NCBI RefSeq assembly: GCF_913064665.1
Contig: NZ_CAJYBT010000027.1
Span: 1 to 46,662, forward strand
Direction: 5' to 3'
Length of the DNA stretch: 46,662 nt
Origin: an uncultured Thioclava sp.
GTDB lineage: Bacteria > Pseudomonadota > Alphaproteobacteria > Rhodobacterales > Rhodobacteraceae
Below the pieces are notes generated by a model that saw only the letters and a list, made by a program, of their open reading frames with translations, was not told the DNA's origin and did no database searches. Both the position numbers and the translations under genes were made by a program. Positions within the stretch are counted from its first letter, which is position 1. Every line of letters starts with the position of its first letter. Below, piece by piece: positions 17,824 through 25,760 of the stretch.

Positions 17824-18216
17824 ATGATGTCCCCGCCCCGCCCCTCACTCGACGCGATTTTCGCCGCCCTGTCAGACCCGACGCGGCGGGCTATTTTGAC
17901 GATGCTGCTCGAAGACGACATGGCGGTGACCGATGTCGCCGAGCCCTTTGCGATGTCGCTGGCGGCGATCTCAAAACATCTGGGCATTCTGGCAGAGGCC
18001 GGACTGATATCGCAGGAAAAGCGCGGGCGCGTGAAATGGTGCAAGCTCGAACCGCTGTCCATGCAAGAGGCGATCACTTGGATTCAAGGATTTGGCCAGT
18101 TCGAACCATTGGATTTTGACGCGTTCGAGCGGTTCTTGGAAACCGAATTGAGCCCGGATAGCAGCGCACAAAAAGAGACCCCGGACGCGATGCCGGGGTC
18201 AGGTTCGCCACGATAG
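17824..18216 (+). CDS. ArsR/SmtB-family transcriptional regulator without obvious metal site
   Basis: This 130-residue winged-helix regulator has the core LDAIFAALSDPTRRAILTMLLED, then SLAAISKHLGILAEAGLISQEKRGRVKWCKLEP. This matches the SdpR/YdfF-like branch of ArsR regulators, which often sits beside SRPBCC (AHSA1) genes; none is present here. The ELCVCDL-type metal motif is absent, with only one cysteine. The last 14 or so codons encode a polar tail (SAQKETPDAMPGSGSPR) and overlap a strong hairpin that serves as terminator for the opposite strand. The tail sequence may therefore be set by RNA structure rather than protein function. The target is unknown, with the divergent F0 operon the nearest candidate. 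Confidence 0.8.
   Translation: MMSPPRPSLDAIFAALSDPTRRAILTMLLEDDMAVTDVAEPFAMSLAAISKHLGILAEAGLISQEKRGRVKWCKLEPLSMQEAITWIQGFGQFEPLDFDAFERFLETELSPDSSAQKETPDAMPGSGSPR
18170..18200 (-). terminator. Terminator of the 58-residue gene, inside the 3' end of the ArsR-family gene
   Basis: GACCCCGG (18177-18184) and CCGGGGTC (18193-18200) form a perfect 8-bp stem with an 8-base loop. On the minus strand it is followed by TCTTTTTG. It lies 42 bases past the stop of the minus-strand small gene. Confidence 0.8.
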
Positions 18217-18241
18217 AAAACGCGGGCGATCTGCGGGCCGC

Positions 18242-18418
18242 TCACGCGGCGCTGTAATACTCATACATCAGGTCCAGTGCCTCGAGGCCTGTTGCAACGC
18301 GTGCTACGGGTGCGGCTTTGGTGGGCTGATTGCGGGTTTCGGGCGTATAATAAGCCAAGTTTTCTTCGACTTCCGTCGCCACTTGCTTGCCCTTAGGGAA
18401 GTTTACGATGCTCGCCAT
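18242..18418 (-). CDS. Unrecognised small protein, 58 residues
   Basis: This short ORF begins MASIVNFPKGKQVATEVEE and ends LEALDLMYEYYSAA. It has GAGAGAG five bases before the ATG, codon use like its neighbours and a strong terminator 42 bases after the stop. Together these make it a credible gene despite its length. The protein has no signal peptide or membrane segment. It is mildly charged, with a proline/threonine-rich middle (YYTPETRNQPTKAAP) and an aromatic acidic end. About 98 bases upstream of the ATG is a perfect palindrome of the CTGC-N3-GCAG type known for the polyhydroxyalkanoate regulator PhaR. I do not recognise the family, and a link to PHA granules is only suggested by that site. 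Confidence 0.7.
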   Translation of the reverse strand: MASIVNFPKGKQVATEVEENLAYYTPETRNQPTKAAPVARVATGLEALDLMYEYYSAA

Positions 18419-18515
18419 GGGAACTCTCTCTTTTGATTTCGAGTTCCTCCCTGCGCAGTAATTTAGGCGGGTTTTCGGCTCTGCACAGTGCCCAATGCTG
18501 CAACCGCGCTATGCA

Positions 18516-18534
18516 TTTGCTGCAACGCAGCAAA
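18516..18534. promoter_or_regulatory. PhaR-like palindrome upstream of the 58-residue gene
   Basis: TTTGCTGC and GCAGCAAA form a perfect 8-bp dyad around AAC. It contains CTGC-N3-GCAG, the core I know for PhaR of Rhodobacter and Paracoccus. It lies upstream of the minus-strand small gene and abuts the sdh operon terminator. Confidence 0.5.
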
Positions 18535-18556
18535 AAGGGCAGCTTTCGCCGCCCCT
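18532..18556 (-). terminator. Terminator of the sdh operon
   Basis: On the minus strand, AGGGGCGGC, a GAAA loop and GCTGCCCT form a stem with one bulged G and one G-U pair, followed by TTTTT. It lies about 50 bases after the sdhB stop. Confidence 0.75.
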
Positions 18557-18606
18557 TAGCCAGTCTTTGGGACCGGCAGATGCCACCCCCCAATATCGGG
18601 TCGCGA

Positions 18607-19383
18607 TCAAACCGTGCGGCTAACCATCATCTTTTTGATCTCGGCAATCGATTTCGCCGGGTTCAGGCCCTTCGGGCAGGTCTTGGTGCAGTTCATGATG
18701 GTGTGGCAGCGATACAGTTTGAAGGGGTCTTCAAGCTGATCAAGGCGCTCGGCGGTGGCTTCATCGCGCGAGTCGATGATCCAGCGGTAGGCATGCAGCA
18801 GCGCTGCCGGGCCAAGATACTTGTCGCCATTCCACCAGTAGCTCGGGCACGAGGTCGAGCAGGACGCGCACATCACGCATTCATACAGACCATCCAGCTT
18901 CTTGCGATCTTCGATCGACTGACGCCATTCCTTTTCGGGACGGTTGGTCTTGGTTTCCAGCCACGGCATGATCGAGGCATGCTGCGCATAGAACATCGTC
19001 AGATCGGGGATCAGATCCTTGACCACTGGCATATGCGGCAGCGGGTAGATTTTGACATCGCCCTTCACCTCATCCAGCCCGTAAATACAGGCCAGCGTGT
19101 TGATGCCGCCGATATTCATCGCACAGGACCCGCAAATCCCCTCGCGGCAAGACCGACGGAAGGTCAGCGTCGGATCGATCTCGTTCTTGATCTTGATCAG
19201 CGCGTCCAGAACCATCGGACCGCATTTGTCCATGTCTAGGAAATAGGTATCCAGACGCGGGTTTTCCCCGGTATCGGGGTCCCAGCGATAAATCTGGAAT
19301 TTGCGGATAGTCTTGCCATCCGGCTTCGGCCAAGTCTTTCCGACGCGGATTTTAGAATTCTTCGGAAGCGTGAACTGAACCAT
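18607..19383 (-). CDS. sdhB: Succinate dehydrogenase iron-sulfur subunit
   Basis: This 258-residue iron-sulfur protein passes electrons from the flavoprotein to quinone. The [2Fe-2S] ligands are C79, C84, C87 and C99 ([17 protein letters not shown], then TLACIYG). The [4Fe-4S] and [3Fe-4S] sites are formed by [13 protein letters not shown] and [14 protein letters not shown]. The start is [10 protein letters not shown] (ATG 19381-19383), with AAGGGGGA at good spacing. A longer reading to 19500 adds 39 residues unlike the family. It is the last gene of the sdhC-D-A-x-y-B operon, separated from sdhA by two small lipoprotein genes. A terminator follows at 18532-18556. Confidence 0.95.
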   Translation of the reverse strand: MVQFTLPKNSKIRVGKTWPKPDGKTIRKFQIYRWDPDTGENPRLDTYFLDMDKCGPMVLDALIKIKNEIDPTLTFRRSCREGICGSCAMNIGGINTLACIYGLDEVKGDVKIYPLPHMPVVKDLIPDLTMFYAQHASIMPWLETKTNRPEKEWRQSIEDRKKLDGLYECVMCASCSTSCPSYWWNGDKYLGPAALLHAYRWIIDSRDEATAERLDQLEDPFKLYRCHTIMNCTKTCPKGLNPAKSIAEIKKMMVSRTV

Positions 19384-19402
19384 TTCGGTCCCCCTTTTTC
19401 CG

Positions 19403-19723
19403 TCAATACGAATAGAGCGGCCGCGTGGGCATACGGCCGGATTTGCGATAGACACAGGCGTCATAGGCGGCCGAGGCATCGCCCTGAACCGTCGCGCCAA
19501 GATTGAGCTGAAGTTTCATCTTCGTGTAGGCACCGTCAGTGGTAGCCCCCATGCGCCCCTCGCCGCTGATCGGCGCCGAAGAAGCATATTGCGTATAGCA
19601 CTGGCGTTCTGCGGTCTCGACGGTGACAGGGGCGCAGGCCGAAACAGCCAGCGGCAAGGCCAGCACAGCCATCGCGCGCCCCAAAGGCGCCGCCGATCCG
19701 TTCTGCTGACCTGTCCACCCCAT
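19403..19723 (-). CDS. Small lipoprotein of unknown function inside the sdh operon (second insert)
   Basis: This is a putative 106-residue lipoprotein. The hydrophobic segment [15 protein letters not shown] ends in a lipobox-like VSAC. The mature part is about 77 residues, with two cysteines (ERQCYTQY and [10 protein letters not shown]) that could form a disulfide, and ends PLYSY. The start at 19723 has AGGGA about seven bases upstream; an ATG two codons earlier is too close to that site. It lies 20 bases before sdhB and 10 bases after the other insert, in the same orientation. I do not recognise the family. Genes in this position occur in relatives as far as I recall, but their role is unknown. 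A cell-envelope location is inferred from the signal. Confidence 0.75.
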   Translation of the reverse strand: MGWTGQQNGSAAPLGRAMAVLALPLAVSACAPVTVETAERQCYTQYASSAPISGEGRMGATTDGAYTKMKLQLNLGATVQGDASAAYDACVYRKSGRMPTRPLYSY

Positions 19724-19732
19724 GCGCATCCC

Positions 19733-20056
19733 CTAGTTCAGCCCGAGCTTGTTTTTGGCGATGCAGGTCACGGTATCGGGGCGTTTGGCGACATCCATCA
19801 CGGTGGACACCGTGCTGTCGTCAATCCCCGTCACCGTAGCCTTGGCGATCGTGAAGACCTCGTTCATCGAGGCATTGTCGATGATGCAATCGGTCACCGG
19901 GGCGGCATTCAGCCCCGGCATTTTGCTTTCGACAACCGTGTTGACCACCGTCTTGGCCTGCCCGCGTGCAACCTCTTCAGCAGATTGCTGAAGCGGCGCG
20001 CTCATCTGGCAGGCGCAAAGCCCGGTAAGGGCCACGAGGAACGCAAGCGAGCGCAT
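19733..20056 (-). CDS. Small lipoprotein of unknown function inside the sdh operon (first insert)
   Basis: This 107-residue putative lipoprotein begins [16 protein letters not shown], a short signal with lipobox LCAC. The mature region has two more cysteines (PVTDCIID and DTVTCIAKNKLGLN), likely a disulfide, and a central Thr/Val/Asp-rich segment (KATVTGIDDSTVSTVMDVAKR). Its ATG shares one base with the sdhA stop (TGATG at 20054-20058), so it depends on sdhA translation. The longer reading to 20197 overlaps sdhA deeply and is rejected. I do not recognise a function. Tight coupling to sdhA hints at a role tied to complex II abundance, but the protein should sit outside the cytoplasm. Confidence 0.75.
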   Translation of the reverse strand: MRSLAFLVALTGLCACQMSAPLQQSAEEVARGQAKTVVNTVVESKMPGLNAAPVTDCIIDNASMNEVFTIAKATVTGIDDSTVSTVMDVAKRPDTVTCIAKNKLGLN

Positions 20057-21861
20057 CAATAGACCCGCTTCTTGGGCGCGATCTTTTTGAGATTGATGCC
20101 GCCCTGATCTTCGGGCGTCAGCGGGTCCATATGGACGGGGCGGAAGGTCAGATCGACCTTGTTGCCATCCACATGCATGATCGAGTGCTTGCGCCAAGTC
20201 TTATCGTCGCGATCGGGATAGTCCTCATGGGCATGTGCTCCGCGGGATTCCTTGCGCGCCTCGGCCCCGACGATGGTCGCCAGAGCGTTGGGCATCAGGT
20301 TTTCCAGCTCGAGCGTTTCCATCAGGTCCGAGTTCCAGACCAGCGAGCGGTCGGTGACCTTGATATCGTCAAGCTTGGCTGCCACGGCCGTCATCTTCTC
20401 GACGCCTTCGGCCAGCGTCTTGTCAGTGCGGAAGACGGCGGCATCCGATTGCATGGTCCGTTGCATCTCAAGGCGCAACTCGGCGGTGGGGGTGCCACCA
20501 TCGGCGTAGCGGATCTTGTCGAACCGCTCGAACACGGCGTCGATCTTGGCTTTCGGGATCGCACGGTTCTCGGTCTCGGGGTCAATGATCTGACCGGCGC
20601 GGATAGCGGCGGCACGACCAAACACCACAAGGTCGATCAGCGAGTTCGAGCCCAGACGGTTCGCCCCATGCACCGAGGCAGAGCCTGCCTCACCCACGGC
20701 CATCAGGCCGGGAACGATCGCATCCGGGTTATCAGCGGCGGGATTGATCACCTCGCCATGATAGTTCGTCGGGATACCGCCCATGTTGTAGTGCACGGTC
20801 GGCAGCACCGGGATCGGTTCTTTGGTGACGTCAACGCCTGCGAAAATCTTGGCGCTTTCCGAGATACCGGGCAGGCGCTCGTGCAGCGCTTCGGGCGGCA
20901 GGTGGCTGAGGTTGAGGAAGATGTGATCTTTGTGCTCACCCACACCGCGGCCTTCGCGGATTTCCATCGTCATGCAACGCGACACGACATCGCGCGAGGC
21001 TAGGTCTTTGTAGGTCGGCGCGTAGCGCTCCATGAAACGCTCGCCTTCGGAGTTGGTCAGATAGCCCCCCTCGCCGCGCGCGCCTTCGGTGATCAGGCAG
21101 CCAGACCCGTAGATGCCGGTGGGGTGGAACTGCACGAATTCCATATCCTGCAGCGCAAGACCCGCCCGCGCCACCATGCCACCGCCATCGCCGGTGCAAG
21201 TATGCGCCGAAGTGGCCGAGAAGAACGCGCGCCCGTAGCCACCCGTGGCCAGAACGACCATCTTGGCGTTGAAAACATGCATCGTGCCATCGTCGAGCTT
21301 CCAGCAAACGACGCCCTGACATTGCCCGTCATCGGACATGATCAGGTCGATCGCAAAATACTCGATGTAGAATTCGGCATTGTGCTTGAGCGATTGACCA
21401 TAAAGCGTGTGCAAAATCGCGTGGCCGGTGCGGTCAGCCGCCGCACAGGTGCGCTGCACGGGCGGGCCTTCGCCGTATTCGGTGGTGTGGCCGCCGAAGG
21501 GACGCTGGTAAATCTTGCCCTCTTCGGTGCGCGAGAACGGCACGCCGTAATGCTCCAGCTCGTAAACCGCTTTGGGGGCTTCCCGCGCGAGATATTCCAT
21601 CGCGTCGTTATCGCCCAGCCAGTCAGAGCCCTTGATCGTGTCATACATATGCCACTGCCAGCTATCGGGGCCCATATTGCCCAGAGAGGCGGCGATGCCC
21701 CCCTGCGCGGCCACGGTATGCGAGCGCGTCGGGAACACTTTGGTCACGCAGGCTGTGCGCAGGCCTTGTTCGGCCATGCCGAGGGTCGCACGCAGGCCAG
21801 AGCCACCAGCGCCCACCACAACGACATCGTAATTATGCGTTTCGTATTCGTAAGCTGCCAT
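20056..21861 (-). CDS. sdhA: Succinate dehydrogenase flavoprotein subunit
   Basis: This 601-residue flavoprotein oxidises succinate to fumarate in the TCA cycle at the cytoplasmic face of complex II. The FAD-binding motif [12 protein letters not shown] (15-26) is present. H48 in [16 protein letters not shown] is the residue that carries covalent FAD in the family. Substrate-binding and active-site segments are intact ([25 protein letters not shown] with a split; [11 protein letters not shown]). The length is as expected. It lies 14 bases downstream of sdhD, and its TGA overlaps the ATG of the first small lipoprotein gene. Confidence 0.96.
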   Translation of the reverse strand: MAAYEYETHNYDVVVVGAGGSGLRATLGMAEQGLRTACVTKVFPTRSHTVAAQGGIAASLGNMGPDSWQWHMYDTIKGSDWLGDNDAMEYLAREAPKAVYELEHYGVPFSRTEEGKIYQRPFGGHTTEYGEGPPVQRTCAAADRTGHAILHTLYGQSLKHNAEFYIEYFAIDLIMSDDGQCQGVVCWKLDDGTMHVFNAKMVVLATGGYGRAFFSATSAHTCTGDGGGMVARAGLALQDMEFVQFHPTGIYGSGCLITEGARGEGGYLTNSEGERFMERYAPTYKDLASRDVVSRCMTMEIREGRGVGEHKDHIFLNLSHLPPEALHERLPGISESAKIFAGVDVTKEPIPVLPTVHYNMGGIPTNYHGEVINPAADNPDAIVPGLMAVGEAGSASVHGANRLGSNSLIDLVVFGRAAAIRAGQIIDPETENRAIPKAKIDAVFERFDKIRYADGGTPTAELRLEMQRTMQSDAAVFRTDKTLAEGVEKMTAVAAKLDDIKVTDRSLVWNSDLMETLELENLMPNALATIVGAEARKESRGAHAHEDYPDRDDKTWRKHSIMHVDGNKVDLTFRPVHMDPLTPEDQGGINLKKIAPKKRVY

Positions 21862-21875
21862 TGTCTCGTCCTGAC

Positions 21876-22274
21876 TTATCCGTTCGCGCCCAGCAGAAGG
21901 CCGATAAAGACCATCTTGCCGAGGGCATAGAGTGCTGTCGCCATGATGACATAGGCCAGCGAATGCATTGCGATCTTGAGCGCCTTGCCCGTGGTGCCGC
22001 GCGCGTAATCTTCGATCCAGATTTCGGTGCCCTTAGCGAAGTGGCGCATGCCGACGATCACGACCAGCGCGGTCAGAATTGCCGGGAAGGGCTGCGAGAA
22101 GGTGGCGATCACCGCTTGCTGGGGCAACCCAAGGGTCGTGCCCACGATATACAGCCAGGTCGGGATCATAAAGGCCAGCGCCACGGCAGAGGCCGACATC
22201 CACCAGTGATGCTCAGTCCCGGTGCCCGAAGCGCCTTTGCCAACGGCGCGTTTGCGATCAGTGAGGTAACGCAT
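21876..22274 (-). CDS. sdhD: Succinate dehydrogenase membrane anchor subunit
   Basis: This 132-residue membrane anchor has three hydrophobic helices (about residues 28-50, 62-77 and 98-125). It also has the start [24 protein letters not shown], broken here by the helix, typical of alphaproteobacterial SdhD. Together with SdhC it binds haem b and ubiquinone. The segment [15 protein letters not shown] holds the conserved histidine and the aspartate-tyrosine pair near the quinone site. It follows sdhC by 12 bases and precedes sdhA by 14. Confidence 0.9.
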   Translation of the reverse strand: MRYLTDRKRAVGKGASGTGTEHHWWMSASAVALAFMIPTWLYIVGTTLGLPQQAVIATFSQPFPAILTALVVIVGMRHFAKGTEIWIEDYARGTTGKALKIAMHSLAYVIMATALYALGKMVFIGLLLGANG

Positions 22275-22286
22275 CTCGAGCCTCCG

Positions 22287-22676
22287 TTACAGATGAATGA
22301 TGATAAGGGTCAGCGCGGTCAGCACGACCGAACCGATGATGCAGATCCAGCCAAGAAGTTCGGCTGTTTTGATATCCATCATCTTGGCACTGTCCCAGAT
22401 GAGGTGCCGGATGCCCGCAAGGTAGTGATACCACACCCCCAGCAGCGACAACGTAAACACCAGATCGCCAAACCATGAGGTCGCAATCGCGTTCACAAAG
22501 TTAAAATAGCCCGGGCTCGTCGCAGCGGCGAGCAGCCACCAGACAAGCAGCAGCACCCCGACGATAATCCCGTTGCCCGTGATCCGCGTCAGGATCGAGG
22601 ACATCGAGGTCATTTGCGGGCGATAGATTTGGAGGTGGGGGGAAAGCGGGCGTTCAACCGGTTTCGCTTCAGCCAT
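22287..22676 (-). CDS. sdhC: Succinate dehydrogenase cytochrome b556 subunit
   Basis: This 129-residue subunit has three transmembrane helices and carries the haem with SdhD. The N-terminal motif RPLSPHLQIYRPQMTSMSS is the family signature. The histidines in WYHYLAGIRHLIWD include the haem ligand. The ATG at 22674-22676 has AAGGGA six bases upstream. The longer reading to 22820 adds 48 residues lacking family character. It is the first gene of the operon. The 242-base upstream region has a possible TTGACG -35 box (22811-22816, minus strand) with paired GTGATCAC palindromes just beyond it. Confidence 0.92.
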   Translation of the reverse strand: MAEAKPVERPLSPHLQIYRPQMTSMSSILTRITGNGIIVGVLLLVWWLLAAATSPGYFNFVNAIATSWFGDLVFTLSLLGVWYHYLAGIRHLIWDSAKMMDIKTAELLGWICIIGSVVLTALTLIIIHL

Positions 22677-22835
22677 GTTCGGTCCCTTCGTGCTATGCCA
22701 ATGAGCCGCGTGCGAGGGCACAAATGCGGCGAGGCTGGCCGGAATTGACTTTGGTGTAGCGTAATTTTCGCCGGAGTCACGAGGGCAGAGACAGGAATCC
22801 GACGGAAATTCGTCAAACAAGGGCGAAAAATCCGC

Positions 22836-22868
22836 TTTGTGATCACAAATTTTCAGAGCGTGATCACA
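22836..22868. promoter_or_regulatory. Paired GTGATCAC operator upstream of sdhC
   Basis: A perfect 14-bp palindrome TTTGTGATCACAAA (22836-22849) and a second core GTGATCAC (22860-22867) have centres 21 bp apart, two helical turns. TGTGATCAC and GTGATCACA also form an inverted repeat with a 13-base spacer. It lies about 160 bp upstream of the sdhC ATG and about 20 bp beyond a possible -35 box, a place typical for an activator. The same layout recurs at sucC. Confidence 0.75.
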
Positions 22869-22918
22869 TGTTACCGCTCGAAGTCCTGCGCGCGGTCTCA
22901 GTCAGCACAAAGTGCGGA

Positions 22919-23953
22919 TCAAACCGGCATCAAGGCCCAATAGTCGAGATCAAGCAGCACTTCGGGGGCGTATTTCCCGTCTTCACCCTTATAGGTGAAC
23001 TCTGTCGCGCCCTGCTTGGTGGCCACCAAGCGCAGCCGGATCGCACCGACGCCGGGCGCAACTGTCTCGACCTTATCGAGCACCTCGGACCATGCCTTGA
23101 CGGTATCGCCCGCAAAACACGGGTTGGCATGGGCGCCGCCGTTCAGCGCCACGATCATCTGCGCATTGGCCAGCCCGTTGAAGGACAGCGCGCGCGCCAT
23201 GCTGATGATATGCCCGCCATAGATCAGCCGTTTGCCATCCTCGCGGAAAGTCGCATCGAAATGCACCTTGGCGGTGTTCTGCCACAGTCGCGTGGCGATC
23301 ATATGCTCGGCTTCTTCGATCGTGACGCCATCCACATGGTCGATCTTTTCGCCGATCTCGTAATCGCCCAGCCGATGCGGCTCGCCTGCCAGCTCGAAAT
23401 CGTAATCGTCGAAACTCAACCCCTCGGGGATCACCAGATCAGCCGGGTCCACAACGCTCGCAAGATCGGGGACCACCGTTTCGGGCGCAGGCGCGTCAAA
23501 GTCGCGTTTGCGCACCATCACCCAGCGCACATATTCCAGAACGATCTCATTCACCTGATTGAAGCCGCGCGTGCGCACATAGACCACGCCTGATTTTCCA
23601 TTCGAGTTCTGCTTGACGCCGATCACCTGCGATTCCGAGCGCAGCGTATCGCCGGGATAGACCGGTTTGAGCCAGCGCCCCTGCGCATAGCCCAAATTCG
23701 CCACGGCATTGAGCGAAACATCCGGCACCGTTTTGCCAAACACGACGTGAAAGGCGATCAGATCATCCAGCGGCGACCCTTCCAACCCGCAATTGGCCGC
23801 AAACTCGTCACTGGAATACAGCGCATGGCGCGTCGGATAGAGCGCATGATAAAGTGCGCGCTCGCCCTCTGCCACGGTGCGCGGCACGGCATGACGGATC
23901 ACATCACCGACCGCGTAGTCCTCAAAGAAGCGACCCGGATTGGTTTTGCCCAT
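22919..23953 (-). CDS. mch: MaoC-family dehydratase, probable mesaconyl-CoA hydratase
   Basis: This protein of about 344 residues has two hotdog domains. The first starts FFEDYAVGDVIRHAVPRTVAEGERA, with a break. The second starts YEIGEKIDHVDGVTIEEAEHM and includes FDATFREDGKRLIYGGHIIS. The length and two-domain form fit mesaconyl-CoA (2-methylfumaryl-CoA) hydratase. In the ethylmalonyl-CoA pathway that enzyme forms beta-methylmalyl-CoA. Position between sdh and a CitE-family gene matches the arrangement I know from Rhodobacter sphaeroides. I start at ATG 23951-23953, the second of two adjacent ATGs, for better spacing to GGGAGAG; the first would overlap the DUF1737 stop by 4 bases. Substrate specificity is an inference from context. 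Confidence 0.85.
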   Translation of the reverse strand: MGKTNPGRFFEDYAVGDVIRHAVPRTVAEGERALYHALYPTRHALYSSDEFAANCGLEGSPLDDLIAFHVVFGKTVPDVSLNAVANLGYAQGRWLKPVYPGDTLRSESQVIGVKQNSNGKSGVVYVRTRGFNQVNEIVLEYVRWVMVRKRDFDAPAPETVVPDLASVVDPADLVIPEGLSFDDYDFELAGEPHRLGDYEIGEKIDHVDGVTIEEAEHMIATRLWQNTAKVHFDATFREDGKRLIYGGHIISMARALSFNGLANAQMIVALNGGAHANPCFAGDTVKAWSEVLDKVETVAPGVGAIRLRLVATKQGATEFTYKGEDGKYAPEVLLDLDYWALMPV

Positions 23954-24156
23954 CATTGCTCTCCCAGCTTCATGTCGGGGTGATAGTCCCCGTCGATTTC
24001 CTTGGTCACCGCCTGCGCGCACCGCATCACGCCGCGCGCGCCGTCAAAGGCATATTGCGGATCGCCATAAATCTCCCAGCCCTTCGACAGCGCCAGCGAG
24101 ATCTTGTGACAAAAGGCAGACGTGTCGTCTTCGGTGAGCAGGCGGTAGATTTTCAT
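23953..24156 (-). CDS. DUF1737-domain protein
   Basis: This 67-residue small cytoplasmic protein has the pattern YRLLTEDDTSAFCHKISLALSKGWEIYGDP, broken once, followed by AQAVTKEIDGDY. This is the DUF1737 signature: an alternating helix and strand of unknown function. I start at MKIYRLL (24154-24156); the stop of the NnrU-like gene lies one base before that ATG. Its stop overlaps the start of the mch-like gene, so three genes are packed with no spacing. Its role is unknown. Coupling to mesaconyl-CoA hydratase could mean it assists that enzyme, but nothing in the sequence shows this. Confidence 0.82.
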   Translation of the reverse strand: MKIYRLLTEDDTSAFCHKISLALSKGWEIYGDPQYAFDGARGVMRCAQAVTKEIDGDYHPDMKLGEQ

Positions 24157-24157
24157 G

Positions 24158-24709
24158 TCAGGCCCCGAACGGGTTGTAGCCAAACCAGATATGGATCGCA
24201 GCGATCAGCCCATAAAGCACCAGCGTGCCCACGATCCCACCGATTTCCTTGCCGGTATTGACCTGCGGATGGGGTATGGCCGGTTTGCTCTGCTTGTTGA
24301 TCAAGATCACCTCGATCACCGCCCAAGCCAGCAGCCCGCCAAACAGGATAATGCCCGGCAGCGTCGGATTGACGAGCAGGTGGGCCAGCGCCCAGGTCTT
24401 CACGCCGGTCAGTTGCGGATGGCGGATCTTGCCGCTCAGCCACAGTTTCATGCCTGAAACCGCGAACAGATACACCGCGAACAGCATCAGCAGGTTGTTG
24501 ATGCCCTTCAGCGCGGCATTGGGCGTCCAGAGGTAAAAGACCGGATCGCTCATCCGCCAGCCAAGGAACATCAGCACAAGGCTCAGCAGCACCAGCGCGG
24601 TCACCATCGGGCGCTCGGCCCCTTTCATCGCGCGCCGGAACCCCGGAAAAAGCCGTTTCGCGAGATGTGCAAGCGACCACATGAGGACGCCGAGAATAAG
24701 TAATGCCAT
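24158..24709 (-). CDS. NnrU-family membrane protein
   Basis: This 183-residue integral membrane protein has about five or six helices. The start MALLILGVLMWSLAHLAKRL and the motif KIRHPQLTGVKTWALAHLLVNP, broken once, are typical of NnrU. NnrU was named for genes near denitrification loci, and relatives act in isoprenoid or carotenoid pathways in plants, but the bacterial biochemical role is not settled. It lies 12 bases after the CitE-family gene and one base before the DUF1737 ATG, so it belongs to the same operon. No nitrogen-oxide reductase genes are nearby, so a denitrification role here is unsupported. Confidence 0.8.
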   Translation of the reverse strand: MALLILGVLMWSLAHLAKRLFPGFRRAMKGAERPMVTALVLLSLVLMFLGWRMSDPVFYLWTPNAALKGINNLLMLFAVYLFAVSGMKLWLSGKIRHPQLTGVKTWALAHLLVNPTLPGIILFGGLLAWAVIEVILINKQSKPAIPHPQVNTGKEIGGIVGTLVLYGLIAAIHIWFGYNPFGA

Positions 24710-24721
24710 TGCGTAAGTCCC

Positions 24722-25582
24722 TTAGCTGCCAAGCGCGGCAATCGCCTGCGCTTTCGCCAAGACCTGCCGCGCGGTCACGATATGCAGATTTTCTACGATC
24801 TTACCATCCACAACCGCCACCCCCTGCCCTGCGGCCTTGGCCGCCTCAAAGGCGGTGATCTGGCGCTCGGCAAGGTCAATCTCGGCCTCGGACGGTGCGA
24901 AGGCGGCGTTGCAAACCTCAAGCTGCGCGGGATGGATCAGCGTTTTGCCATCAAAGCCCATGTCGCGGCCCTGATCGCATTCAAACTTGAGCCCCTCGTC
25001 ATCCTTGAACGCATTATAAACGCCATCGACGATGATCTTACCATGCGCCTTGGCGGCCAGCAGACACAGGCCCAGCCCGGCTTGCATCGGCAAACGGTCA
25101 GCGCGGAAACGACTACCCAGTTCCTTGGCCAGATCGTTGGTGCCCATCACCATGCCCTCAAGACGCGGATAGGCGGCGATTGCGCCCGCATTAAGCATGC
25201 CCAGCGCCGTTTCCATCATCGCCCAAAGCGGCACGCCTTGGATGAGATCGGCCACGGCATCCAGATCCGCAGGGGTCGAGACCTTGGGGATCAGGATCGC
25301 ATCAACCTTGGCGCCCGCGCGGATCGCATCGGCAAAAGCCAGCACATCTTCGCGCCCCCATTCGGTATCCAGCCCGTTCACGCGCACGATTTTCAGCCGC
25401 GCGCCGTAATCGGCCTCGCTCAGGGTTTTCGCCAAAAGCGCACGCGCATTGGCTTTCTCATCAATCGCCACCGCGTCTTCGAGATCAAAGATGATCGCAT
25501 CGCAGGCCAGCCCGGTCGCCTTTTCCAGCGCACGCTCTTTCGAGCCGGGAATGTAAAGGACGGAACGCGTCGGGTGAGCCAT
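24722..25582 (-). CDS. CitE-family enzyme, probable (3S)-malyl-CoA thioesterase (Mcl2-like)
   Basis: This 286-residue TIM-barrel protein of the CitE/malyl-CoA lyase family has RSVLYIPGSKERALEKA at the start, the metal-binding acidic motif FDLEDAV (E35, D36) and the second ligand region METALGMLNAG. The family cleaves or hydrolyses malyl-CoA-type esters. In Rhodobacter sphaeroides the paralogue in this neighbourhood is the (3S)-malyl-CoA thioesterase, which frees malate from malyl-CoA, while the lyase lies elsewhere; I transfer that by context. A lyase or citramalyl-CoA role remains possible. The start MAHPTRS (25580-25582) has GGAGA five bases upstream; an ATG four codons earlier is weaker. 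It heads the operon with NnrU, DUF1737 and mch. Confidence 0.8.
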   Translation of the reverse strand: MAHPTRSVLYIPGSKERALEKATGLACDAIIFDLEDAVAIDEKANARALLAKTLSEADYGARLKIVRVNGLDTEWGREDVLAFADAIRAGAKVDAILIPKVSTPADLDAVADLIQGVPLWAMMETALGMLNAGAIAAYPRLEGMVMGTNDLAKELGSRFRADRLPMQAGLGLCLLAAKAHGKIIVDGVYNAFKDDEGLKFECDQGRDMGFDGKTLIHPAQLEVCNAAFAPSEAEIDLAERQITAFEAAKAAGQGVAVVDGKIVENLHIVTARQVLAKAQAIAALGS

Positions 25583-25760
25583 TTGATTCTCCATGTCGTA
25601 ATTTTCTTTCGCCAGATCGCACATTTCGGACAGAATCGGCAAGGGTAGATTTGCCGCATCGCAGAAATGCGCTGCGTCGCGTCATCGTGGCGCGCTCGGT
25701 TAACCGTATTTTCGGACCTTCGCAGCAGGCTGGTGCTATTGTGTTCCGAGAGGGTTCGCC

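Noticed and set aside
17824-18216. Metal sensing by the second ArsR-family protein
   Set aside because: It lacks the cysteine or histidine motifs of arsenic, cadmium or zinc sensors.
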